Positions 1-7,848 of a stretch of 64,000 nt of DNA are shown here, one piece after another (the first letter of the stretch is position 1; each line of letters begins with the position of its first letter). The notes under the pieces are model-generated. The model saw nothing but the letters and a program-made list of their open reading frames with translations. It ran no database searches and was not told the origin of the DNA. The stretch spans positions 310,001 to 374,000 of the forward strand of contig JAEZJM010000021.1 of NCBI GenBank assembly GCA_023415775.1, read 5' to 3'. The stretch comes from Bacillota bacterium. GTDB lineage: Bacteria > Bacillota > Negativicutes > Sporomusales > UBA7701. The position numbers and the translations under genes are program-made.

Positions 1-38
1 TCGTCCAGGTGGAAGTGACGCGGAGCCGCAAGCTGTGA
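1..38 (+). CDS. folB: Dihydroneopterin aldolase, C-terminal end (partial)
   Basis: The first bases encode, from position 3, a short tail VQVEVTRSRKL followed by TGA at 36-38. A tail of the form V-E-V-T-R is usual at the end of FolB, the aldolase that makes 6-hydroxymethyl-dihydropterin, the substrate of the next gene product. The gene is cut by the window edge. Its stop overlaps the GTG start of folK, which supports a folB-folK operon. The assignment rests on eleven residues plus context. Confidence 0.6.
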   Translation, partial: VQVEVTRSRKL

Positions 39-529
39 TTTGCCTGGGGCTGGGCTCGAATCTGGGCGACCGGGAGGGGAATATCGCGGCGGCTGTGGCG
101 CGTCTGGCTGCGTGGCCGGGGGTGACGGTGGAGGCGGTGTCGTCGCTTTATGAGACGGCGCCGGTTGGGTATACGGAGCAGCCGGATTTTTTGAACGCGG
201 TGATTGCGGTGCGGACGACGCTGACGCCGCAGGAACTTCTGGCGGCCTGCCTGGCGGTGGAGCGGGAGCTCGGCCGCGAGCGCAAAATCCGCTGGGGGCC
301 GCGGACGGTGGATATCGATGTGCTGTTTTTTGACGATGTCGTGCTGGCTTCCGCGGAGTTGACGCTGCCGCACCCGCGTTTTCATGAGCGGTGTTTCGTG
401 CTGGCGCCGCTGGCGGAGATCGCGGGCGATGAGCCGGTGTACGCCGGGAAGACGGCCGGCGAGCTGGCGGCGGCGTGCTGCGGCGACGGCGCGGTTAGGC
501 TGTACGGGAAGCTGGGCCGGGGAGGCTGA
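35..529 (+). CDS. folK: 2-amino-4-hydroxy-6-hydroxymethyldihydropteridine pyrophosphokinase
   Basis: FolK transfers pyrophosphate from ATP to 6-hydroxymethyl-dihydropterin in cytoplasmic folate synthesis. The 164-residue protein is normal length for the family. It starts with the G-L-G-S-N-L-G-D motif (residues 5-12) and carries the family signature GPRTVDIDVLFFDD (88-101), in which D93 and D95 are the expected magnesium ligands, followed by LPHPRFHER (111-119). The GTG start at 35 overlaps the stop of the upstream folB end, so the two are probably translationally coupled. Confidence 0.95.
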   Translation: MICLGLGSNLGDREGNIAAAVARLAAWPGVTVEAVSSLYETAPVGYTEQPDFLNAVIAVRTTLTPQELLAACLAVERELGRERKIRWGPRTVDIDVLFFDDVVLASAELTLPHPRFHERCFVLAPLAEIAGDEPVYAGKTAGELAAACCGDGAVRLYGKLGRGG

Positions 530-533
530 CGAT

Positions 534-1667
534 ATGAAGCAAGGCAGCAAGGTTCTGTTTATCAGCGCGCCCATCGGGGCCGGGCATGTGCGGGCGGCCC
601 AGGCGGTGGGGGCGGCTTTGCGGCGTCTGGCCCCGGATGTGGCGACCGAGTTTGCGAATGTGTTCGATTTTTTCAGTCCGCGCCTGGGGAAGGCTATCAT
701 CGGCGGGTATCTGAAGGTGCTGAATATTTTCCCGCAGGCGTACGGCGCGGCTTACGGCTGGGGCAACAGCAGCCGCCTGGCGCTGGCCGGCCGGGCGGCG
801 GTGAGCGGTTTTCTGGCCGGGCGGATGGAGAGGTATCTCGCCGCGTCTAAGCCGGATGTGATTGTGGTGAGCCATGCGACGCCGGCCGGGCTGGTGGCGC
901 ATCTGGCGGCGCGCGGCCGCCTTGCCGCGCCGACGGTGGCGGTGGTGACGGATTTCGTGGTCCACCGGTTGTGGGTGTACCCGGAGCTGGGGCTGTATTG
1001 CGTGGCTCATGAGGGTATGCGCGAATATTTGGCCGAAGCAGGCGTGGCGCATGACCGGAGCGTGGTGACCGGCATCCCGGTGGACGGGCGGTTTGCGTCG
1101 CCGCTGGACAAAGGCGCGGCGCGGGAGGCTTTGGGGCTGCGGACGGACGCGCCGGTGGTGCTGATTATGGGCGGCGGCGCGGGGGTGATGCCGATGGCGG
1201 AGATCGTGGCGACGTTCGAAGCGTTGGGGCGGCCGCTGCAGCTTGTCGCTGTGGCCGGCAGGAACGAGGCGCTGAGGCGGCAGCTGGCGGCGGAGGCGGC
1301 GGGGCTCAGGCACTGCACTTTGCAGGCGCTGGGGTTTGTCGATAATGTCGATGTGCTGATGGCGGCGGCCGACGTGCTGGTGTCGAAGCCGGGCGGGCTG
1401 ACGGCCGCCGAGGCGCTGGCGAAAGGTGTGCCGCTGGTTATCTACCGGCCGATACCTGGGCAGGAGGAGGCGAATACCGCTTTTCTGACTGCGCATGGAG
1501 CGGCGGTGAGGGTGGAGTCGGCGCTGGGGCTCGCTGATCTGGCCTACGGTCTGCTCGACGGCAGCTCGGACAGGTTAGCGGCGCTGGGGGCGGCGGCTCT
1601 CAGCCTTGGCCGGCCTGACGCCGCGGAGGTTGTCGCCGGGCTTATCGTCGACAGGCTGGGCAAATAG
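534..1667 (+). CDS. MGDG synthase / MurG-like glycosyltransferase
   Basis: A 377-residue GT28-type glycosyltransferase resembling the processive diacylglycerol glucosyltransferase and monogalactosyldiacylglycerol synthase family. The N-terminal part has the family glycine loop GAGHVRAA (15-22). The C-terminal nucleotide-sugar half has S-K-P-G-G-L-T (284-290), like MurG. The expected reaction is transfer of a sugar from a UDP donor to a membrane lipid or similar acceptor on the inner face of the membrane. The ATG at 534, four bases after folK, was chosen because the in-frame upstream extension lies in folK and has no family similarity. The acceptor cannot be told from sequence. Confidence 0.8.
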   Translation: MKQGSKVLFISAPIGAGHVRAAQAVGAALRRLAPDVATEFANVFDFFSPRLGKAIIGGYLKVLNIFPQAYGAAYGWGNSSRLALAGRAAVSGFLAGRMERYLAASKPDVIVVSHATPAGLVAHLAARGRLAAPTVAVVTDFVVHRLWVYPELGLYCVAHEGMREYLAEAGVAHDRSVVTGIPVDGRFASPLDKGAAREALGLRTDAPVVLIMGGGAGVMPMAEIVATFEALGRPLQLVAVAGRNEALRRQLAAEAAGLRHCTLQALGFVDNVDVLMAAADVLVSKPGGLTAAEALAKGVPLVIYRPIPGQEEANTAFLTAHGAAVRVESALGLADLAYGLLDGSSDRLAALGAAALSLGRPDAAEVVAGLIVDRLGK

Positions 1668-1671
1668 AGCC

Positions 1672-1700
1672 TTGACTGATAAATTTTTCCTGGTTATAAT
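1672..1700 (+). promoter_or_regulatory. Sigma-A promoter for dprA-topA-trmFO
   Basis: TTGACT (1672-1677) and a perfect TATAAT (1695-1700) are separated by 17 bases, lying directly after the glycosyltransferase stop and about 33 bases before the dprA ATG. The stretch is much more AT-rich than its surroundings. This is a near-consensus housekeeping promoter. Confidence 0.85.
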
Positions 1701-1732
1701 TAGGCCAATGTATTTTATGTGCGGAGGAGCGG

Positions 1733-2833
1733 ATGGTGGAGAGGTATTATCAGGCGGCTTTGACTATGGTTCCCGGTCTGGGAAATTCCCGGCTCAATTC
1801 GCTTGTCGCCTTTTTTGGTAGCGCCCGGCAGGCCTGGTTGGCTTCGCGGCGCGATTTGTTTTTGTGCGGCTGCTTCGATGAAGCCATCGGTAATAATTTA
1901 CTTGATCTGCGGGAAAAGATAGATATACACAAAATGGCTGTAGACTGGGAGCAGAAGGGCATCGGCGTTGTGTGCGCAACTGATGCCGATTTTCCGGACT
2001 GGCTGCGGCGGATTTTCGACCCGCCGCAGGTGCTGTATTACCGCGGCCGCCTGCCTGCTGACGAGCTGTTGATCGCCATCGTCGGCGCCCGCAAGGCGTC
2101 GGCGTACGGCCGGAATGCGGCGGCGGCGCTGGCGTCCGGCCTGGCTTCCGCGGGAGCGGGGGTGGTGAGCGGCGCGGCCCGCGGCGTCGACAGCGCGGCC
2201 CACGACGGGGCTCTGGGCGCGGGCGGTTATACTGTGGCGGTGCTGGGCTGCGGCGTGGATGTGGTTTATCCGCCGGAGAACGGTAAACTGCTGGCGAGGA
2301 TCGCCGAGCAAGGGGCGATCGTGTCTGAGTACTGGCCGGGAACGGGCCCCCTGCCGCATCACTTCCCGGTGCGCAACCGGATAATCAGCGGTTTGGCCCG
2401 TGGCGTCGCGGTGGTGGAGGCGGCCGAGAAGAGCGGCTCGCTGATAACGGCCGATTGGGCTTTAGAGCAGGGGCGCGATGTGTTCGCCGTGCCTGGCAGT
2501 ATATTTTCCGCCACAAGCGCGGGCGCGAACAGGCTGATCAAGCAAGGGGCCAAGCCGGTGACGACGGCGACCGATATTCTCGAGGAGTACGGGCTGGCCT
2601 GCGGCGACGGCAAGAAGAGGCCGCCACGGCCGGAGCCGGCCGGCGACGAGGGGCGGGTATGGGCCGCTTTGAGCTGCGATACGCCGCTGACTGTGGATGA
2701 ATTGATCATGAGGGTCGGGTTGACGGCCCCGGTTATTACATATATATTATTGCAGCTCGAGCTGAAAGACATGGCAGCCGAGTGCGGCGGACGACGTTAC
2801 GTCCGCCTGCCTGGGAGGGAAACGGGTGAGTAA
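1733..2833 (+). CDS. dprA: DNA processing protein DprA (Smf)
   Basis: DprA binds incoming single-stranded DNA and loads RecA during transformation; it is also kept in bacteria not known to be competent. The 366 residues show an N-terminal helix-hairpin-like region (about 1-65), a Rossmann-type core with I-V-G-A-R-K (116-121) and SGAARGVDSAAH (146-157), and a C-terminal winged-helix region from about 300. The ATG follows a GGAGGAG ribosome site. The first gene after the promoter at 1672, its end overlaps the topA start, as in Bacillus. Confidence 0.95.
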   Translation: MVERYYQAALTMVPGLGNSRLNSLVAFFGSARQAWLASRRDLFLCGCFDEAIGNNLLDLREKIDIHKMAVDWEQKGIGVVCATDADFPDWLRRIFDPPQVLYYRGRLPADELLIAIVGARKASAYGRNAAAALASGLASAGAGVVSGAARGVDSAAHDGALGAGGYTVAVLGCGVDVVYPPENGKLLARIAEQGAIVSEYWPGTGPLPHHFPVRNRIISGLARGVAVVEAAEKSGSLITADWALEQGRDVFAVPGSIFSATSAGANRLIKQGAKPVTTATDILEEYGLACGDGKKRPPRPEPAGDEGRVWAALSCDTPLTVDELIMRVGLTAPVITYILLQLELKDMAAECGGRRYVRLPGRETGE

Positions 2834-4979
2834 AGCGCTGGTCGTAGTCGAATCACCGGCAAAAGCAAAGACGATCGAGAAGTTTCTCGGCAAGAACTAC
2901 ACCGTAAGGGCGTCGATGGGGCACCTCCGCGATCTGCCCAAAAGCCAGTTCGGTGTGGATATCGAGCATGATTTCGCCCCCAAATACATCAATATCCGCG
3001 GCAAGGGCGACCTGATCAAGAATTTGAAAGAAGAGGCCAAGAAGGCCGGCGTTGTTTACCTGGCAACTGACCCTGACCGGGAAGGCGAGGCGATCGCCTG
3101 GCATCTGGCCCACCTCCTGGGCATCGGCGAGCAGAAGGCCTGCCGGATCGAGTTCAACGAGATCACCAAGCCGGCAATCCAGAAGGCGGTCAAGCACCCG
3201 CGTCCCATCGATCTCTCAAGGGTGGACGCTCAGCAGGCCCGCCGCATCCTCGACCGCATCGTGGGCTATAAGCTGAGTCCGCTGTTGTGGCGCAAGGTCC
3301 GCAAGGGCCTGAGCGCGGGCCGGGTGCAGTCGGTGGCGGTGCGCCTCATCTGCGACCGCGAGCGGGAGATCCAGGCGTTCGTGTCGGAAGAGTACTGGAC
3401 GGTGACCGCCAAGCTCAGAACGAAACCGAAAGGCGGCCTGTTCGACGCCGAGCTGGTGGCGGTGGACGGCAAGAAGCCGGAAATCGGCAGCGAGGCTGCC
3501 GCCGGCAAGATAACCGGCGAGATGGAGAAGGCGGATTACCGCGTCCGCGAGGTCAAGAAGCGGGAGCGCCGCCGCAACCCGGCGCCGCCGTTCATCACGA
3601 GCAGCCTGCAGCAGGACGCCGCCCGCCGCTTGGGTTTCACGGCCCGCAAGACGATGCTGCTGGCCCAGCAGCTTTATGAAGGCATCGAGATTACCGGCGT
3701 CGGCCCGGTGGGCCTGGTGACGTATATCCGCACCGATTCGACGCGGGTGGCGACATCCGCCCAGGAGGAGGCGCAGAGTTACGTAACCGCTAAGCACGGG
3801 CGCGATTATCTGCCCGACAAGCCGCCGACCTACAGCACGAAAAAGAACGCCCAGGACGCCCATGAGGCGATCAGGCCGACCAGCCTGGAGCTGAGCCCCG
3901 ACGCGGTGCAGCGCAGCCTCAGCCGTGACCAGCTGCGCCTTTACGCTCTTATCTGGGAACGGTTCGTCGCCAGTCAGATGGCGCCGGCCGTATACGACAC
4001 GCTGACAGTGGAGATCGCCGCCGGCCGCTTCGGCCTGCGGGCCTCCGGCTCGATCCTGAAGTTCCCCGGTTATCTCGCCGTTTACGGCGACAGCCGCGAC
4101 GAGGCTGAGAAGGACGCCCTGCTGCCCGAGGTGGCGGAGGGCCAGGAGCTCAAGCTGCAGAAGCTGCAGCCCAAACAGCATTTCACCGAGCCGCCGCCGC
4201 GCTATACGGAGGCTTCGCTGGTGAAGGTGCTGGAGGAGAAGGGCATCGGCCGGCCGAGCACGTATGCGCCGATCATCGAGACGATCCAGGAACGGGGCTA
4301 TGTGCTGAAGGCCGAGAAGAAGTTCCAGCCGACCGAGCTGGGCTTCGTGGTGGTCGATCTTTTGAAGGAGCATTTCCCCGATATCGTGGACGCCGATTTC
4401 ACCGCCGAGATGGAGGACCGCCTCGACGGCATCGCCGATGAGAAGGTGTCGCGCGCCAAGGTTCTGAAGGAGTTTTACGACCCGTTCGCCGCCACGCTGA
4501 CAAGCGCCGACGAGAAGATCGGCAATGTCGAGCTGCCTGTGGAGGTGTCGGATGTGCCGTGCCCCAATTGCGGGCGCATGCTGGTCGTGAAACACGGCCG
4601 GTTCGGCAATTTCCTCGCTTGCCCGGGCTTCCCGGAGTGCCGGACGACCAGGCCGATCCTCAAGGATACCGGGGTCAAGTGCCCGCTGTGCGAGGGGTCG
4701 GTCGTGGAGCGCCGCACGAAGCGGGGCAAGGTGTTTTTCGGCTGCGCCAATTATCCCGAGTGCCAGTTCACCACCTGGGACACGCCGCTCAAGGATACGT
4801 GCGAGACGTGCGGTTCTTTTAAGGTGCGCCATAATTTCAAGGCCGGCCGCTTCATGGTGATGTGCGGCAATGCGAATTGCCCGACCCGCGCCAAGGCGGA
4901 AGCGGCGGCAGCGGCGAAGAAGACGGCCAAGCCGCGCAAGACGAGCGCCAAACGGAAAGCAGGCAAGAAACGTGGCTAA
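2826..4979 (+). CDS. topA: DNA topoisomerase I (type IA)
   Basis: TopA relaxes negative supercoils by breaking and rejoining one strand. The 717-residue protein has the N-terminal TOPRIM domain (VVVESPAKAKTIEKF, 6-20; TDPDREGEAIAWH, 81-93), the active-site tyrosine Y300 in TYIRTDS, and three C-terminal four-cysteine zinc fingers beginning near C579, C619 and C659. It ends in a lysine- and alanine-rich basic tail, probably for DNA binding. The GTG start overlaps the end of dprA by 8 bases. Length and layout are typical of Bacillota. Confidence 0.97.
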   Translation: MSKALVVVESPAKAKTIEKFLGKNYTVRASMGHLRDLPKSQFGVDIEHDFAPKYINIRGKGDLIKNLKEEAKKAGVVYLATDPDREGEAIAWHLAHLLGIGEQKACRIEFNEITKPAIQKAVKHPRPIDLSRVDAQQARRILDRIVGYKLSPLLWRKVRKGLSAGRVQSVAVRLICDREREIQAFVSEEYWTVTAKLRTKPKGGLFDAELVAVDGKKPEIGSEAAAGKITGEMEKADYRVREVKKRERRRNPAPPFITSSLQQDAARRLGFTARKTMLLAQQLYEGIEITGVGPVGLVTYIRTDSTRVATSAQEEAQSYVTAKHGRDYLPDKPPTYSTKKNAQDAHEAIRPTSLELSPDAVQRSLSRDQLRLYALIWERFVASQMAPAVYDTLTVEIAAGRFGLRASGSILKFPGYLAVYGDSRDEAEKDALLPEVAEGQELKLQKLQPKQHFTEPPPRYTEASLVKVLEEKGIGRPSTYAPIIETIQERGYVLKAEKKFQPTELGFVVVDLLKEHFPDIVDADFTAEMEDRLDGIADEKVSRAKVLKEFYDPFAATLTSADEKIGNVELPVEVSDVPCPNCGRMLVVKHGRFGNFLACPGFPECRTTRPILKDTGVKCPLCEGSVVERRTKRGKVFFGCANYPECQFTTWDTPLKDTCETCGSFKVRHNFKAGRFMVMCGNANCPTRAKAEAAAAAKKTAKPRKTSAKRKAGKKRG

Positions 4980-6282
4980 GGTAATCGTCATCGGCGCCGG
5001 CCTGGCCGGCAGCGAGGCCGCCTGGCAGATCGCCGCGGCGGGGGTTGATGTCGAGCTTTACGAGATGCGCCCCAAGGTGATGAGCCCGGCCCACCACGGC
5101 GGCCTGTTCGCCGAACTGGTGTGCAGCAATTCGCTGCGGGCGGCGGGCCTTGAGAACGCCGTCGGGCTGCTGAAGGAAGAGATGCGGCAACAGGACTCGC
5201 TGATAATGCGGGCCGCGGACGCCTGCCGCGTCCCCGCCGGCGGCGCGCTGGCCGTCGACCGCGACGCTTTCGGCGCTTATGTGACGCGGGCGCTGGTCGA
5301 TCATCCGCGGGTGCGTGTGGTGACCGAGGAGGTGACGGCGCTGCCTGCGGACCGCCCGCTGGTGGTGGCGAGCGGGCCGCTGACTTCGCCGGCCCTGGCG
5401 GCGGCGATCGGCGAGCTGACCGGCGAGGAGTATCTGTATTTCTACGATGCCGCCGCGCCGATCGTGAGCGGCGATTCGCTCGATATGGACGTTATTTACC
5501 GCGCTTCGCGCTACGGGAAGGGCGACGACGATTATCTCAATTGCCCGCTTTCGCAGGAAGAGTACGGGTTGTTCTGGCACGAGCTGACGCACGCCGCTAC
5601 GGCGCCGGTGAAGGAGTTCGAGAAGACGGTGTTTTTCGAGGGCTGCATGCCGGTGGAGGCGATGGCCGCCCGCGGCGTCGACACGCTCCGCTTCGGGCCG
5701 CTGAAGCCGGTGGGGTTGCGCGATCCCAGGACAGGCGAGCTGCCTTATGCCGTCGTCCAACTGCGCCAGGACAACGCCGCCGCGACGCTTTATAATATGG
5801 TGGGCTTCCAGACTCATCTGAAATGGCCGGAGCAGGAGCGAGTTTTCCGCCTGATCCCCGGCCTGGGGCGCGCCGAGTTCGTCCGTTTCGGGGTGATGCA
5901 CCGCAACACTTACCTGAATTCGCCGCGCATCCTGGCGCCGACGCTGGCGATGCGGACGGCGCCCGGCCTGTTTTTCGCCGGCCAGATCACCGGGGTGGAG
6001 GGGTATGTGGAATCGGCCGCCGCCGGCCTGGTGGCGGGGACCAACGCCGCCCGCCTGGCAAAGGGCCTGGAGCCGGTCGTTTTCCCGCCGGCAACCGCAC
6101 ATGGCGCGCTGTGCCGTTATATCACCACCGCCGACCCGGCGAATTTCCAGCCGATGAACGTCAATTTCGGCATTATGCCGCCGCTTGAGGTCCGCATCCG
6201 CGATAAAAAGGCGAAGAACAGGACGATAGCTGAACGCGCTTTGGGCGAATTGCGCGAATTTATCGGAATAGTCGGAAAATAA
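4972..6282 (+). CDS. trmFO: Methylenetetrahydrofolate-tRNA (uracil-54-C5) methyltransferase
   Basis: TrmFO (older name Gid) makes ribothymidine at position 54 of tRNA using methylenetetrahydrofolate and FADH2. The 436-residue protein begins with an FAD-binding glycine motif GAGLAGSEAAW (8-18) and has the conserved cysteines C51 (in LVCSNS) and C225 (in EGCMPVEAM) of the active site. The GTG at 4972 overlaps the topA stop by 8 bases. It starts the FAD motif at the proper distance, and the longer upstream extension lies in the basic tail of topA and is not expected to be protein. Confidence 0.95.
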   Translation: MAKVIVIGAGLAGSEAAWQIAAAGVDVELYEMRPKVMSPAHHGGLFAELVCSNSLRAAGLENAVGLLKEEMRQQDSLIMRAADACRVPAGGALAVDRDAFGAYVTRALVDHPRVRVVTEEVTALPADRPLVVASGPLTSPALAAAIGELTGEEYLYFYDAAAPIVSGDSLDMDVIYRASRYGKGDDDYLNCPLSQEEYGLFWHELTHAATAPVKEFEKTVFFEGCMPVEAMAARGVDTLRFGPLKPVGLRDPRTGELPYAVVQLRQDNAAATLYNMVGFQTHLKWPEQERVFRLIPGLGRAEFVRFGVMHRNTYLNSPRILAPTLAMRTAPGLFFAGQITGVEGYVESAAAGLVAGTNAARLAKGLEPVVFPPATAHGALCRYITTADPANFQPMNVNFGIMPPLEVRIRDKKAKNRTIAERALGELREFIGIVGK

Positions 6283-6295
6283 TTTTCAAAAAAAC
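6267..6295 (+). promoter_or_regulatory. CodY-box-like sites ahead of xerC-hslVU-codY
   Basis: The sequence AATTTTCAAAAAAAC (6281-6295) matches the CodY box AATTTTCWGAAAATT at 12 of 15 places. A second, weaker match (11 of 15) abuts it at 6267-6281, so that GAAAAT-A-ATTTTC forms a perfect inverted repeat across the trmFO stop. TTGCGG follows at 6296, and TATAAA lies at 6333-6338 with TTGCAT at 6307, but the 20-base spacing of that pair is poor, so I do not call a promoter. CodY is encoded three genes downstream, so the site would suit autoregulation. Binding is inferred only. Confidence 0.4.
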
Positions 6296-6384
6296 TTGCG
6301 GCATTATTGCATAATTCAGACTAGTGTGCTACTATAAATTAGTGATTTTTCTTTGCGGAAAATCGACAATTAAGTGTGGTAACT

Positions 6385-7290
6385 ATGGAAACAGCAACAT
6401 TTTACCTGACGGATTTCTTCCGTTATCTCCGGGTGCAGAAGAATGCATCGCCTCATACCGTAAAGAGCTACCGGGCCGATCTCGACCATTTTCTCGTTTT
6501 CGCCGCCGCTAAGCTGGGGATGGACGAAGTGCCGCTGGCCGCTGTCACGCCGATTCTGATACGGGCTTATCTCGCCAACCTCAAGGATGAGGATTACGCA
6601 CGGCGCTCCATTGCCCGCAAGATGGCTGCACTGCGGTCCTTTTTTCGTCATTTATGCCGTGAAGCGATCCTGCAGGAGAACCCGTTCAGTGCGGTGAGGA
6701 CTCCCAAGCTGGAGAAAAAATTGCCGAGTTTCCTCGATCCTGCTGAGATGCTCGCTTTGCTCGAGCTGCCTGACAAGAGCAGCCTCGGCCGCCGCGACGC
6801 CGCCATTATCGAGCTTTTGTACGCCACCGGCATGCGGGTGAGCGAGCTGGCCGGCCTGGCGGTGCGGGACGTTGATCCGGACAGCGGCTACGCCCTGGTG
6901 TATGGCAAGGGGGCGAAGGAGCGGGTGGTGCCGGTAGGGCGCAAGGCGCTGGCCGCCGTCAAGCTGTATCTCGATCTGGCCCGCCCGCGGCTTATGGCGG
7001 CGGGGCAGCCCCACAATACTTTGTTCGTCAACAGCCGCGGCGGACCGCTTACCGACCGGAGCGTGCGCCGCGTGGTCGATAAGTATGTGGAGGCGCTGGC
7101 GCTCGCCAAGCACGTCAGCCCGCATACCATCCGCCATACTTTCGCGACTCATTTACTGAACAACGGCGCCGATCTCCGCTCGGTCCAGGAGCTGCTGGGC
7201 CACGTCAATCTGTCGACGACCCAGCTTTATACCCATGTTACCAAGGAGAGGCTCAAGTCAGTCTATTCGCAGGCGCATCCGCGCGCATAG
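6385..7290 (+). CDS. xerC: Tyrosine recombinase XerC/CodV
   Basis: XerC and its partner resolve chromosome dimers at dif. The 301-residue protein has an N-terminal SAM-like core-binding domain and a C-terminal catalytic domain with R151 (TGMRVSELAGL), H247 and R250 (HTIRH), H273 (LGHVNL) and the nucleophile Y282 (TQLYTHV). The position just before hslV-hslU-codY is that of codV in Bacillus. The ATG at 6385 is used; a GTG at 6376 is possible, and neither has a strong ribosome site. It is a housekeeping copy rather than a phage integrase, judging by context and length. Confidence 0.93.
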   Translation: METATFYLTDFFRYLRVQKNASPHTVKSYRADLDHFLVFAAAKLGMDEVPLAAVTPILIRAYLANLKDEDYARRSIARKMAALRSFFRHLCREAILQENPFSAVRTPKLEKKLPSFLDPAEMLALLELPDKSSLGRRDAAIIELLYATGMRVSELAGLAVRDVDPDSGYALVYGKGAKERVVPVGRKALAAVKLYLDLARPRLMAAGQPHNTLFVNSRGGPLTDRSVRRVVDKYVEALALAKHVSPHTIRHTFATHLLNNGADLRSVQELLGHVNLSTTQLYTHVTKERLKSVYSQAHPRA

Positions 7291-7301
7291 GAGGAATGCC
7301 C

Positions 7302-7832
7302 GTGTTTCATGCTACGACCATCGTAGCCGCGCGCCGCGACGGCAAAACTGCCATCGCCGGCGACGGCCAGGTCACTTTCGGCCAGAATACCGTCATGAAG
7401 CACAACGCCAAGAAGGTCCGCCGCCTTTACCACGGCAAGGTGCTGGCGGGGTTCGCCGGTTCGGTGGCCGACGCGTTTACGCTGTTCACGAAGTTCGAGC
7501 AGAAGCTTGAGGAATACAACGGCAACATGATGAGAGCGGCGGTCGAGCTTGCCAAGGAATGGCGACTGGACCGCGTGCTGCGCCGCCTGGAGGCGCTGCT
7601 GATTGTCGCCGACGCCGATAATATGCTGATTATCTCCGGCAATGGCGAGGTCATCGAGCCCGACGACGCCGTGACGGCGATCGGTTCGGGAGGGCCTTAC
7701 GCGTTGGCTGCGGCCCGCGCCCTTATGGCCCACTCGGCCCTGACGGCGCCCGAGGTAGCCCGCGAGGCGCTTTCCATTGCTGCCGATATCTGCGTATATA
7801 CCAACAACCACATTACGGTGGAAGAATTGTAG
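7302..7832 (+). CDS. hslV: ATP-dependent protease subunit HslV (ClpQ)
   Basis: HslV is the proteasome-like peptidase of the HslUV (ClpYQ) complex. The conserved N-terminal catalytic stretch A-T-T-I-V-A appears after only four residues, with GDGQVTFGQNT following. An AGGAGG at 7289-7294 is 7 bases before the GTG at 7302 and only 1 before an ATG at 7296, so GTG is preferred, giving 176 residues and a short propeptide M-F-H-A. Bacillus subtilis ClpQ is reported to use an N-terminal serine; here no serine is present and threonine is the likely nucleophile. Paired with hslU 16 bases on. Confidence 0.95.
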   Translation: MFHATTIVAARRDGKTAIAGDGQVTFGQNTVMKHNAKKVRRLYHGKVLAGFAGSVADAFTLFTKFEQKLEEYNGNMMRAAVELAKEWRLDRVLRRLEALLIVADADNMLIISGNGEVIEPDDAVTAIGSGGPYALAAARALMAHSALTAPEVAREALSIAADICVYTNNHITVEEL

Positions 7833-7848
7833 AGAAGGGGGGAATATC

